Assembly (NCBI GenBank): GCA_037349105.1
Contig: JAYJMM010000092.1
Location: 682,001 to 746,000, forward strand
Source of the DNA: Limnomonas spitsbergensis
Taxonomy: Eukaryota > Chlorophyta > Chlorophyceae > Chlamydomonadales
Direction: 5' to 3'
DNA length: 64,000 nucleotides
Both the position numbers and the translations under genes were made by a program. Numbering within the stretch: the first letter of the stretch is position 1; every line of letters starts with the position of its first letter. This document shows positions 50,843 to 61,951 of this stretch, in pieces. A model generated the notes under the pieces. It was given only the letters and a program-made list of their open reading frames with translations, made no database searches and was not told the origin of the DNA.

Positions 50843-53596
50843 ATGGCAGGCCACAAGAAGGCTCAGCGTCCTGGCTCTGGTGCCAAGGCTGGAGGCAACG
50901 GAAATCCTGCGGGACCCAATGCCACGCTAGATCCTGCTAATGGGAGCAGTGGCAGCGATGAGGAGCGCCAGCAGCAGGTAGCTTGATATGATCAGGGGCA
51001 GACTGAAAGCTATTACAGTTGATTTCAGAGTGCTTCGCTGCTTTACCTTGGATTCACGCTGAGTTATTTGAGGCTCTTGAGGTTCCCTAGGTGGAAGAAA
51101 AGCGTGATCATAAGAAACAAGCCATGTCCGATGGTAGATTCATGGGAACGTCGACGATTGGAACCTGTGGTCAAAATATTTCACCTGCGAAATAAGCATG
51201 GCATAGGTATTTTCATGGCCAATCCTAGCATTTGACGTGATGAATGGAGTAGCGGAGTGCGATATATTTATTTCTTGTCCTGCTTTTGCTGGCTATGTTA
51301 TGTCAGTGTATTGTTGTTGATCTTAGTGCATTAGGGCTTTCACGTGTATTGATCTATATGCTGGGATCAGGACACGACATGCAGGTATTTGAATTGCTTT
51401 CTTTCTTTCGGGTATGAAACGTTTATTTCAATGCTGCCCTCAGGGCCAAAATTCGATTTAAAAATTTGTGATTTCCACCTGGAAATTGGTGATGAATCGG
51501 TTACCGGTAGTATTTTTGTTATGTATCCCTTTCCCTGACTCATCGTAAATGATGGGGAGGCAAAGCAAATCTTCAGCGCTGGGCAGGCCGGAAGAAATTA
51601 CGGCCAACGTCCTATTAGAGGCCCTATTTCGACCACTGCCGGTACATGTCCATGATCCTCCTCCACCATGGCATGGAGTGTGCATATGGTACAAGTGTGT
51701 GCGGTGCCCTACCTACTGCTGTTAACCAAAGCCTGCCATCTTGTACTGCAGGAGAATGTCAGCAAGAACATGGAGGTACTGGCCAGCCAAAACTCCAGCA
51801 ACACCAAGAAGTGCGCGGCTTTTAACGCTCTGTCCCAAGTGCTGGGAGCCGGCAGCGACACGCTCAGGATACGCCTGGCAATGACTGCTGGCCTGATCCC
51901 CGCCATTGTCAGCATGTTGGCTGAGGTGCACTCTGCCGAGGTGCATAGTGGAGCCGCTGCTCTCCTCTCCTCCATCAGCGCCCTGGCGAATGCTCCGGAT
52001 CTGATCGCTAAAATGCTGGAATGTGATGTGCTGCCCGGCCTGGTCAACGTGCTCCAGGTGCAGGCTTCGGACGGGGTATCTTCAAGGGATGGGCACAGGC
52101 ACGCACTGACCGCGCTCGCCACGATCCTGGGAATGCTGGATACCAGCAACCAGTTCGCCGGCGAGCAGCAGGAGCAGTACTTTCAGCGGACCTTGGCGTT
52201 CCAGGCTGTGGCCTGCAAGCTCGTGTATCTCAATGCGATCCCGCGCCTCGTGCAGCTGCTGAAAAAGCCACTTACTCATCCCAAGCCGGGCTGGGAAGTG
52301 TGCATGCTGGCGGCTGAGGTGCTTGCCGCAATCACTTCAGATGGCCTCGATGAGCACCATGGGGCGAATGCCACTGATGAGGGCGGCTGCATCGCGCTCC
52401 TGGCCCTGCTGCCGCTGTCGAGAAGCTGGGCCCCGCAGACGACTAGCGTGGTGCGCTGCCTGGCCAACCTAGCTCTTTCCGAGGCGAACCAGGTCATGCT
52501 GGGCCAGGACAATCTGTTGGGCATTCTGTTCGATATGCTTGACCCCATGTTCAGCGAGACGAATCCGCATGGCTTGCAGCGGGAGGTCCTGAGGGCCGTC
52601 TATGTGCTGACCACCAACGCCGACAACCAGAGCAGGGCTGGAAGGAACGACATGATCCAGAAGATCTCCAAGTTTCTGTGGTCAGACACTGGCGCAGACG
52701 CGGACACGAAGCGTTACGCAGCCGGCGCGCTCCGCAACATTTCAGCACACCCCAGCGTTGATGTCAGGAAGGTGGTGGTGCAGGCGCAGCCAGCCTTGAT
52801 TCACGCCTTGAAGATGAGCCTGGCGGAGAGTGACTGGATGGTTGGGGACCAGGTAGCAGGGGCCCTCCGCAACCTGATGCTACCCGGAATGGCCGACGAC
52901 AACAGGACAAAGGCGGTGCAAGCAGGCGTGGTAGACCTGATGTTGCAATATCTGATCAAGACCAACGAGGGGCTTCAGACCGCCCTCATCAGCAACACGC
53001 CTGTCATCTATCAGGGCCAGGCGCAGGCTTTGGGTGCGCTCCGGAACCTGCTGATCAGCGAAGCCGTCAGGGCCGTGGTGGCTAGCAAGCACGCTGCCGC
53101 CGGCACTCAGTTCGTCGCGCTGCTAAGCTCGACGTCACTGGTGGTGCAGGAGCAGGCGGCGGGTGCCCTGAAGAACCTGCTGATGATGGGCGAGGCCGCG
53201 TGTCTCGATCCAGCCGCCAGTGAGCGTGTGGTGGCACCGCTGGTCAAGCTCCTGGGGTCGCGTTCGGCCGGGGTGCAAGGGGAGGTGGCCGGGGCGCTCC
53301 GCACGCTCAGCCTTTTGCCTGAGCACAAACGCTTGATCCCGGCTTGCGGTGCCATCGCCCCCCTGATCGGCCTGCTCAAGTCCAGCTCAATCTTAGCACA
53401 GGAGCATGCGGCAGGGGCCCTGTGGGCGCTGGCCGTGTCGCACCCTGGGAACACAGAAGCAATGGTTGCGGCGAAGGCCGTCACCTCCTTGTCTGATCTG
53501 CTGCAAGATTCACGCTGCCAGGAAGTAGTGCGCGAGCAAGCGGAGGGCGCAAGACAGGCGCTCACGGATGGACGGGGACTAGGGGCCGTGAACTGA
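50843..53596 (+). CDS. Armadillo-repeat protein, two exons
   Basis: Exon 1 is 50843-50977 (45 codons, MAGHKKAQRPGSGAKAGGNG ... DEERQQQ), a basic then acidic low-complexity leader. Donor CAG|GTAGCT and acceptor CTGCAG join in phase 0 to exon 2, 51752-53596, for 659 residues in all. Exon 2 is a continuous armadillo superhelix. It contains GAAALLSSISALANAPDLI, AAGALRNISAHPSVDVRKVV, AGALRNLMLPGMADDN, AAGALKNLLMMGEAACL and AAGALWALAVSHPGNTEAMV, roughly ten or more repeats of 40-45 residues. Such proteins act as binding scaffolds (importin-, catenin- or PUB-like). No U-box, BTB or kinase domain is attached, so the partner is unknown. The frame is uninterrupted, in contrast to the BTB-ARM gene. An in-frame ATG at 50732 could add 37 residues. 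Confidence 0.85.
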
Positions 53597-53599
53597 TGG

Positions 53600-55020
53600 G
53601 CAGGATTGGGATTGAGGGACGGGGGAATGCATGGCCTTGGCCTCAGATACCGGTACTAGGTTCAAATGGGTCAGACTGGGGGTGCTACTGAGCTCTTGCC
53701 TGCGTCAAGCTCTTTGGCTATGGCTCATCTGCTGCGTTCTGGGGTTTGCCGTAGCGTGGGGGTAGCTGGTAGGAGGCTGAGGTTATCCATACGGTTTCAT
53801 CTTGTTAGTGCGCACTAGTATGATTTAGTGCCCAAAATGGTTTGCGGGCACCTGTCCCATGCATCAAATATGATGGTACGCTGGACTTTGAAAAGGCACA
53901 CGACAGCTATCTAATTAGGACTGGAACGCTGTGCTCAAATTGTTTTGACTGAACCCTCACTTGTGACAGTTCATTTACTGAGCATGTTACATTAAGTTCG
54001 CTGTATATGTAGAACATGGGCCCTTTTGCTGAGTTTGTCCTTTTGTTTCTGTGACGCATGTACACCTCATTTCGCATATTGTCTTTTATCCCCCAGATCG
54101 TAGTTTATTATGCTGGTTTGGGGTAGTTAAGGATGGCTGATTCCTGAACACGCTGGCATCATCATAACTGTTAATCATACTAAACAAATAACGGATATTG
54201 GTAGGAACTGAGACGTGGAGAGATTCGCAGGGTGGGGGGGGTGACTGATGATGACACCCACGAAAGTATGAGACCCTGAAAGCCCTTAGCATGATACTGG
54301 CACGGCATCACATGCTATGACTACCACCAGGCACCTGAAGCAGAGTAAAGTCCACGTGAGACAGTTTTGCTGGGTCCTTGATACCGAAGATAGAGGGAGA
54401 CGGGGGGGGGGTATGGGGGGAGGAGGAGCTAAAATATGATGCTCCACATGTTTTGAGGGCGGGATTCTTGGCGTTTAGGGGTGGGGGGCAATTACCCCCC
54501 CCCTGCATACCAAGTTTGGAGAGCTGATCAGAAGGCAATGGCCGATGATATTTGAAGTTGGTGTCGGGTACGACTCGTATCAAAATTTGGTGTCAAACAA
54601 TTCAATTATTGAGTGGTCACACGGTCCTGAATCGATAGAAGTGCTCAGTACCGAAATAATGCAGGGAAATGCCGGGAAAATGCAAAATTCTGAGATTCGT
54701 GAATTGCTTCAATGCTACCGGTATGCAAGTAACCTAGTACGGGTTTAGTAACGAACAGGAAGTCCCTAAATATCTCTGGCAATTACAGTGGAAAAATGAA
54801 TGAATCGGCGCAACTTCGAGAAAAGGCTGTTGCCAAGGGCAGGGTTTTTGGATCTAGGGGGAAACAAGGAGGGGGGCTACTCATGTGCGGATGGGCATGT
54901 CAACATGTGGCATGCATGTGGAAATGTTAACACAGCAAGTCCAGGAGTGCAAGAAGTGTAATGGGAGGACACTGCAACAAATCGTATGGCTGCTAGTGTG
55001 CGAGCTGTGTCTTTGAGGGT
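53600..55020. other. 3' flank of the armadillo gene, no gene recognised
   Basis: 53848-53895 holds a minus-strand family 2 fragment (CCCATGCATCAAATATGATG). 54365-54500 has several G- and C-tracts. Nothing else is identified. Confidence 0.45.
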
Positions 55021-55025
55021 GGGGG

Positions 55026-55535
55026 GTCAATGACGTTACACCTTTGGGCTCTGCTCAAAAAGGCTCGGCCGCGTGGGCGCCTAACTAAAAAGAGTTGGGA
55101 GGAAAGATGGGAACAACACAAGGGGGCAGGACAAAAGAAAGGAGGGAAAAGTGTGGAAGAGGGAGAAGAACACGAAGGGAAGAAATACCCCCCCAAAAAG
55201 GAAAAGGCAGCCCGGAGTAACCTTGCCCCTCTCAGGCCTATTAACCAATAAAGCAAAGACAAGCAACACAACTAGGCCTCAACAATGCGTACGACGTTCT
55301 CAACAAAAGTTAGAGCCTCCTATCCAAGCCTGCCCCGGTATGACTGTTGAAGTCTGTGGCGCCCTCTGGGGGGCCTGCCCAACCTCTCTCCCTAAGCCTC
55401 TCCTTCACGCTAGGGCACTGGAAGCAGACATGCAGCGCATCCTCCACATGCTCGCCATCTCCCCTAGCCCAACACCGTTGGCAGCACCGTCCGTCACGCT
55501 GCTGACCGCTGCGCCGTCCTCAAGTGTCAGCTGTG
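55026..55535 (-). mobile_element. LINE 3' end, 5'-truncated, zinc finger open
   Basis: Minus-strand translation from about 55520 gives RRSGQQRDGRCCQRCWARGD, then GEHVEDALHVCFQCPSVKER, a C-x2-C-x13-H-x4-C finger as at the C-terminus of many LINE ORF2 proteins. A stop and a purine/pyrimidine-biased 3' UTR follow to the tail module at 55082-55026. On the plus strand the tail reads TCAATGACGTTACACC ... GGCCGCGTGGGCGCC. This is the best-preserved of the LINE fragments. Confidence 0.7.
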
Positions 55536-55539
55536 TTGA

Positions 55540-55985
55540 CGGCGCCGAGAGTGGGGGGTGTCACACGCTAAACTGGTGCGGACTGCTGCGCCAACCTAGT
55601 AGACCACCCCAAAAAGAAAAAAGAATCCAGTACATCATTGATTATCCTTTAATAGTGGGAGGAAGCCCACCACCTACCCCCTCCCCGCACACTACCAAGT
55701 GATGGGAATATCGCTTTAGATGGCATAACAGTGCCTTCGACCGTTATAGCGCGCGGCTATTCCAGTTTGGCACGCTATGGGCCATGCCTTTTTGATGAAC
55801 CAAAGGCCCCTCTACCCTTATTTCTGTCCAGGTAGATCCTTCGCTGGCAAACTGTCTGTTTTTGTCTCCTTCTGCAGGTTGCCGTTTTTCGGCTTAAGTG
55901 GAGACGTTTGCAGCCGATTCTGGAGGGCTTCTGGTGGTATTGTTTGCTGTAGCAAGAGGGGTGCCAAATGCCGAGGTGGGTACCA
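55540..55985. other. No gene recognised
   Basis: There are short frames only. An acceptor-like CTTCTGCAG at 55875 occurs without partners. Confidence 0.35.
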
Positions 55986-55989
55986 GTTC

Positions 55990-56127
55990 TTTTTTATCAG
56001 ACATAAAAAGGAAAGGAAGGAACTCCGTTTAAGGCGTGGATTTGAGGATGGCAAAGTGTACTCACGGACTAGCCGCACTTAAGCGATCGCCTCTCGAGAG
56101 AGGGCCTCTGCACCCGCAACCTATAAC
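55990..56127 (-). mobile_element. SINE, 5'-truncated copy
   Basis: It shares the body and tail with 16560-16700: GTTGCGGGTGCA, GAGGCGATCGCTTAAGTG, GGCTAGTCCGTGAGTACAC, CCATCCTCAAATCCACGCC and the CCTTCCTTTCC tail. The tRNA-like head is absent. Confidence 0.7.
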
Positions 56128-56129
56128 AT

Positions 56130-57597
56130 AACTAATTTATTTCGCCTGAGTTCTTATGGCCGTGTGAGTGCTTGTTGGTCGTGTGCCTTTCCTGTTCCTG
56201 CTCACCTGTTCTCAGCTGTCAACGAGGGCCCCATGTGCACCCGGGCTGTTTTGAATGTACGAGTGGCCTTCAGGCTGACCCGCTCTCGGCTGGTCGGAAC
56301 TCGTTGGGACAGCGCGAAGCTAATGAACGTGCAACTGATAGACAAAGGGTAAACCTGAAGCCAAAGGTAAGCCGCTCCCTTCGGGAATGTCGGACCAGGT
56401 CTAAGAGTGTGACCAGAAAGAGTTACAGATATTGTGATCAATTAACATTATTGAACAATTGAACATGCAGGTTTTCAAGGGTTGGGCGGCCAGCCTCACA
56501 CTTTGTGAAGTCCATGCAAAATTGCAAGCAATAAAGGAACTGTCCACATCCGTCGGTCTGCTTCAGGACAATTCCAGGTTTCAGCACCTCCTACTTCAGT
56601 CTGGAAAACTCTCCTGCCCTTGACAGGTATGAGGCATCTCCTCCTTGACGATTCTGCTGAAAGCCCCTTCTTTCTCAGTGTACCGCCGGGTGGTGTACTG
56701 CATCATTACTGCCGTATTTATCAGGCCACGACAACGCATTTATCAACCCACAACCTGAGCTCGACGTTAGCTGCAAGCAATAGCTCCCCGCTGGACTGGA
56801 TCATTAAGCCAACACCCAGAGACACCAAGTGCACATCATGTGTTGCGGTATCGAGAGCGCTGTCAACTGCGCAGCGGTGACTGGCTTCCTGCAGGTCAGT
56901 GCGCTCGACCTACGAAACCCGTATCGCTTCACAGCAACCAATATGCCTATTGCAGCTCCCTCGCTGCTCCTGCTAGTGTCCCACATTCCGTTTTGAACCT
57001 ACAAGGCCACGACACGTGGGCAGTTGCTTTTTCACGCACCTGCACTGGCGATGCTGTTTGTTCCCCGCAAATTGACCATGGCATACATGCACATAGCATC
57101 GGCGGTGAAGTGCCCGCGAAGTCTGAATGTGCATTAAACCGCCCAGATTCGACGAAGGCGTTGTCGCATGCTGTGTTGTCCGACCGCACCGGACGTTTGC
57201 TTCCGCGAATGTCTTGGTTGCCGCTGGGGTTGTTTCGGTATGCTCTGCATGCCGTCACGTTACTCTCGTTAGGAGAATTGTGAATTCAATTCTGCCTGCG
57301 CCCCTTGCCTCGGGACTCCCCCCCTCGGTTCGTACTATTGGCAGAGCCTGAACACGCCGAAAATAGATGAACGTACAGACGATGTCACGACGACTGCGTT
57401 CGCATCCTAGACATTCAAAATCCAGTCATGACTCAGGACGGGCGAGCCATAGGCTGATAATCAGGGCTGCTGAATACATGCATAGCTCGCATGAGTCTAC
57501 ATCTGACCCCAGCAGAGCGAAGCCCGTTCCGCCTCCTTGAGTTCAACCTCCATGCTTCACATGAAAGTCAAACACTCTGCATGCATGCCTCTCGCAG
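56130..57597. other. Region likely to hold the 5' exon(s) of the membrane-protein gene
   Basis: The first visible exon of the downstream gene starts with an acceptor and no ATG, so at least one exon lies here. A hydrophobic stretch on plus at 57205-57280 (MSWLPLGLFRYALHAV) is a candidate, but its donor phase does not fit. I could not resolve it. Confidence 0.35.
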
Positions 57598-60531
57598 TTT
57601 GCCGTTGCTGCTGGGCTGCTGTTGGTTGGCACCAAGCTTGACCCCGCAAGCCAGAGCTGCCCCTTCGGACCCAATGAGGACTCTTTCCCCGGCTCCTTGT
57701 GTGCTGCCATCAACACCTTGGGGGTCATATCCATCGTCAGCGCGCTCATCCTCTTAGTGTTCCAGGTCAGCACATGCATTCCAGGTCAGCGCATGGGTAT
57801 TCCCTGCAGGTGCATACATGGGCACGCCAGGTCAGCGCATGGGTATTCCGTGCAGGTCAACACACGGGCATGCCAGCTCAGCACATGGGTATGCCAGATC
57901 AGCAACATACTTGGTGTCTGGCCTCTGCGATTGGCATCATTGAAGGGCAATGCGCACCAGAAGTTTATTGCATGAGAGGCTCGTACAAAAAACGCCGCCA
58001 TGCACCACTGACATGGCACGTTCTGCTACCGTTATGGCATGTACTGCCACCGCCATGGCACGTACCGCCGCTGTCATGGACCCGCCGCGATACACCTTCC
58101 CAGCAAGATTTCGGTTTTAGGACCCTTCAACCATCAGCCCGCTTACTGATTGGTAACATTGGCGGCTTGTCTGGTTACTGTAGATTTGAATTGTCTGCCA
58201 TAGGGGGGGGTTGAATCAATCATTCTTCCATGCTTCCTTCGGGCAAGAAAATTGGCAGGAACTCCGAATTCCCGATGATAATTAGGGTTGACAATCAATC
58301 ATTAGTACCGTATATGAATGAATTTCTCCGCCCTGAACATCGTTAATTTTATGCGAAGGCAATCCGAATCTACTGCACTCTGACTGCAAACTTTGGTATG
58401 CATGCAGGGCCTGCTCCTGATGTTGTGCGGAGCAGGTGCGGCCGTTCTTGAGGTGATCGGGCGGAGCGTGCTGGCCATGGCGTGGCTGGCAATGGCTATC
58501 GTAACCACCGTCTTTGGCGCAAAGGTGATTGTCTTAGGGTTGTTTTTACAAAATTGACTGAACCACCCAAAGCCTTTTTCGAAAGGGCCAGGCAGAGCTA
58601 AGCAAGTGGAAACCAGCGACATCGACCATGATATCATTAGGGTGAAGGGGTTAAGAAACTGACCCTATGAAGTGTGGAGTTTAGGGCTTCGGGTTTCCCT
58701 TGTTTTTCAGTAGTGGGGTAAGGGGTTTAGCAAACCTTGTGCCCTGATTTCATTCATCCACAATTACAATATAAGTAACTAAGTAAGGCTCCACTCTCCA
58801 TGAGGTCTGGCACTTGGGGTTTAGGGTTACTCAATCCCACAACCCTAACCACCGCCTTCCGTCATTGCCCTTGAAATGTAAGGTAAAGAGCTCCTGAACC
58901 CCTCAACCCTAATAACCGTCCCCCGTGCCATGTCAGTGCCTTTGAAGCTTAGGGTTTAGGGTTTCCTTAATCCCACATCCCTAACCACATTATAACTCAT
59001 AAGTCACAATGTAAAGAGCCCTTCCTCATTCAGTACCATCAGTGTCTCCCCAACGTATCCTCAAGATACGATACACTGTCCATCATGTAGATGTACACCA
59101 CTGTATTCTGTATAGCCTTAGAATCAGGAGCATCCAGGGACACTGCATGACCCCCCCACTTCCTAACCCACCCTCTATAGGCCAAGCATAAAGGTCGCGG
59201 CGACCCTTCAGATCCGGACTGGATCCTGGCCACAATCATCATGTGCTGGATCATGTTCATGCTTTCAGTGGCCATGGTGGGCGCGGCAATCGCGCGGCTG
59301 GCGATGTGCTGCTGCTGCCCGTCCACGGCCGTGGCAGCGGCGGGCGTGTGCTGCTTCTGCCCCCAGAGGCAGGGCTGCCTGTACTCGTGCGCAGAGATCC
59401 TGTGTCTGGCTTGGCTGCTGAATTGGCTGTGTGCTAGGTGAGGAAGGTTTAGGGTGTTGGTCATGGATGCTGAATTGGCTGTACGCTAAGTTTGAATGCA
59501 TTGGCTGTGCGCCAGGTGAGTAGGGTGCAGTGTGAGGGGTCAGGGTTTAGTGTGATAGTTGTTGGTCATGTCAGCTGAATAGGCTGTGCGCCAGTTGAGT
59601 AGGGTGTAGTGTGAGGGGTTAGGGTGAAGGGTGTTGGTCATGGCAGCTGAACTGGCTGTACGCCAAGTTAAGCAGAGCTCAATCTGGAAAATAATATACG
59701 GGATGTGCATGGTCTGCCGATGCGGTGTGCGACGTTTTACAGTCCAGCGGATCATCACATAAGACGCACGGAACAAAGTGCCTGCAAACAGGGGGGTTAA
59801 GTTGTTATGATGGACACTGCTTATGTTAGTCAGTACTGAGTGCCGGTAGGACTCGTACTGAAACACGGTATCAATCAATGTGTGGTCACTAGGCGATCGC
59901 TGTCGAGATAAGTACTAAATAAAAATCCTGAAAACACGCGGCATTTCGGAGAATCGTAAAAAGTTTGGCGCCTGCGGTGCATTCGAATGGACTTTCGGTA
60001 CTGAACAATTCATCCTAGAAATCTCTGAAGGGATCACAGATGATATACTCCCCCCTTCCCCTCCGCAGCCCCCCCCAGGTCAGCTATGACGCAGGTGGCC
60101 AACGCCGCTGCCACCACGGCGGCGGCTACTACCAGACCGTCCCCTCGCAACACCATGACCCGCTCATCCCGCACGACCAGCCGGTCGCGCGCCCCGTCGC
60201 GCCCGCAGCCGGCGCCCGTTACCCAACCATCGACCCGCCCGGCGACGGCTTCAACAGCTTCATCGCGCCGGAGACAGGTGCCCCGCAAGCGCCCGCGGGT
60301 GCCGGCTGGGCCCAGCCCCCGCGGCATTACCCGGGCGCAGCCTACACGCCGTTTGCGTCGTCTTCCGCCGCGCCGGCTCTAGGAGTCCCTGTGGACGGCA
60401 GCACCCCGCCTCATCAGCAGCACTACCCGAACGTGGGAGGCGGGAGTGGGCCGTACGAGCCGCCGCCCTCTGTTGGGTACCCCGACAAGGACGCTCCATC
60501 AGCGCCGCCGGCTCCTTACAGGAAGGGCTGA
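57598..60531 (+). CDS. Multi-pass membrane protein with Pro/Tyr-rich tail, 5' incomplete
   Basis: Plus-strand exons with matching phases are 57598-57765 (FAVAAGLLLVGTKL ... INTLGVISIVSALILLVFQ), 58408-58524 (GLLLMLCGAGAAVLEVIG ... VLAMAWLAMAIVTTVFGAK), 59181-59437 (AKHKGRGDPSDPDWILATII ... CLYSCAEILCLAWLLNWLCA) and 60069-60531. The first junctions are phase 0; the last is phase 2 (AG|C). At least four hydrophobic segments are visible, with a Cys-rich cluster (LAMCCCCPS, GVCCFCPQRQGC) between the last two. The cytosolic-looking tail is Pro/Tyr/His/Gly-rich (YPTIDPPGDGFNSF, GPYEPPPSVGYPDKDAP). The layout is reminiscent of small tetraspan or MARVEL-type proteins, but I do not recognise the family. 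Two of its introns begin with arrays of their own donor. Confidence 0.72.
57759..57905. repeat. Tandem copies of a 5' splice site, 21-25 bp units
   Basis: The exon end TTCCAG|GTCAGCACATG is followed by ATTCCAG-GTCAGCGCATGGG, CTGCAG-GTGCATACATGGG, CGCCAG-GTCAGCGCATGGG, GTGCAG-GTCAACACACGGG, TGCCAG-CTCAGCACATGGG and TGCCAG-ATCAGC. There are seven units, of which the first is the exon edge. Confidence 0.88.
58680..58990. repeat. Telomere-like words in an intron
   Basis: GGGGTTTAGGGTT at about 58815 and TTAGGGTTTAGGGTTTCC at about 58953 sit in two related 140-bp segments. Each also carries CAATCCCACAACCCTAACC-like complements. They lie in the intron between 58524 and 59181. Confidence 0.7.
59419..59680. 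repeat. Tandem copies of exon end plus 5' splice site
   Basis: The exon end GAATTGGCTGTGTGCTAG|GT is echoed downstream as AATTGGCTGTACGCTAAGT, ATTGGCTGTGCGCCAG|GTGA, AATAGGCTGTGCGCCAGTTGA and AACTGGCTGTACGCCAAGTT. They are linked by TTAGGGTGTTGGTCATG spacers with telomere-like flavour. Units are about 40-75 bp, five copies. One downstream copy (CCAG|GTGAGT) is a better donor than the real one. Confidence 0.88.
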
Positions 60532-60669
60532 TAATTCATACAATTTCACACTTTATGTAGTTTACAGAATACCGTACGAAGGGGGCGTAGGGGTAACTGC
60601 GTAAAACTTCACGAGATACATTTACGAGGGAGAGTGGCCGGTTAGTAGATCCTATTAATGTTTAGTCTG

Positions 60670-61625
60670 TTATTCATGTCGTTATTCCTCTGGGCCCTGC
60701 TCAAACAGCTCGTCCTTGCGGGTGCCTTTCTGTCTAACTGGGGGGGGGGGAGGACTCAAGATAAGAGAGGGATAAGCAATCAATTTTCAGCCTTTTATTT
60801 TACTGCTATGGTATGTTTTGACGTTACACCTCTGGGCCTTGCTGAGAAAGATTCGACTTTGTCTGTTATTATGTCTCAAAGTCTGTAGCGTCAAAATCCC
60901 GGTACGCCTCATGCCCTTGATGGAGATGCTCTACTGCGCCTGTTGTTAAGCCTCCCTGATCTTTGACGTTAACACCCCCGGGCCCTATTAAAAAAAGTAG
61001 GGTGTGCACACGTCCAACAGGCGTTCTTGGCGACCAAAAGATTAAAGTAGGGCCGGAGTTCCGCCAAAATGTATGTGTGAAATCAGTAGTATAAAGCGGT
61101 CTGGTGGGGATGGAGACTGGTCGGGGAATGTGCAGAGTGGGGGCTGTTTGACATTTGGGGAAACCTCGATTAATACTGAAAATACTTTTAGAGCCCAAAC
61201 CTAGCAATCGCAAGGAAATCAGAGACTGTTCCTATCATCAACATCGCGATCTGGAAGACTGGAGTGCGTGAAGGACGCTTTTTAGTCTATTCAGGACTTT
61301 GGACAGCAATTTTGAGGGCGCTGAACTTGGGCTGGGCTCAGAGAACAGCAATCTGAAGCCCCGATCTTCAGGAGCAATTTTTTGTCTCCCAGATTTTTAC
61401 AGTACTGGGTGCGCCATACGGTGAACGTAATAGCATTTGAATTTTGAACCAGGGGGATTTGGACTCCTCTCATCAAGGACTGATAAAACCACCTCACTGG
61501 GTCCTTCAGCGTTATCGCATGACATTAATCTCAAACACTTCAAACAACTCAAACAGAGGCATCGAGTTAAGGACGTTACACCTCTGGGCCCTGCTTTTAG
61601 AAAGCTCGGCTGCGTCGGCAAACGG
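60670..61625 (+). repeat. Four tail-module copies in one kilobase
   Basis: Variants of GTTACACCTCTGGGCCCTG plus GCTCGGC...GGCGCC occur at about 60680, 60820, 60963 and 61571, all in the same orientation (LINE/P elements on the minus strand). The sequence between holds no recognised gene. Confidence 0.7.
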
Positions 61626-61951
61626 AAAAATCCTGAAGGGCGCGGCCTAGCTGGGCCAGAATCAAGTTGGGATGTACAGGACCGGTATGGAGAGTTGGAT
61701 TTTTTTACTCAGGTCAGATACAGATGAAACATACATATGCATCGCATGATTCACATCCTCCCCCCCAAGATATCAAATTCTGGCAGCTGGTCAGCAAGAT
61801 CAATTTTTGAGAGAAACAACTCGGCGTGGACGAATCGACATGTGCGGAAATCATGGATATGTGCGGAAACACAGATTCCGGAAATGCTGAGGACAGAGGA
61901 CACCCCCCTGCAACGTAGAGGGAGAATCATCAGGGTGATGATGCTGGTTAA

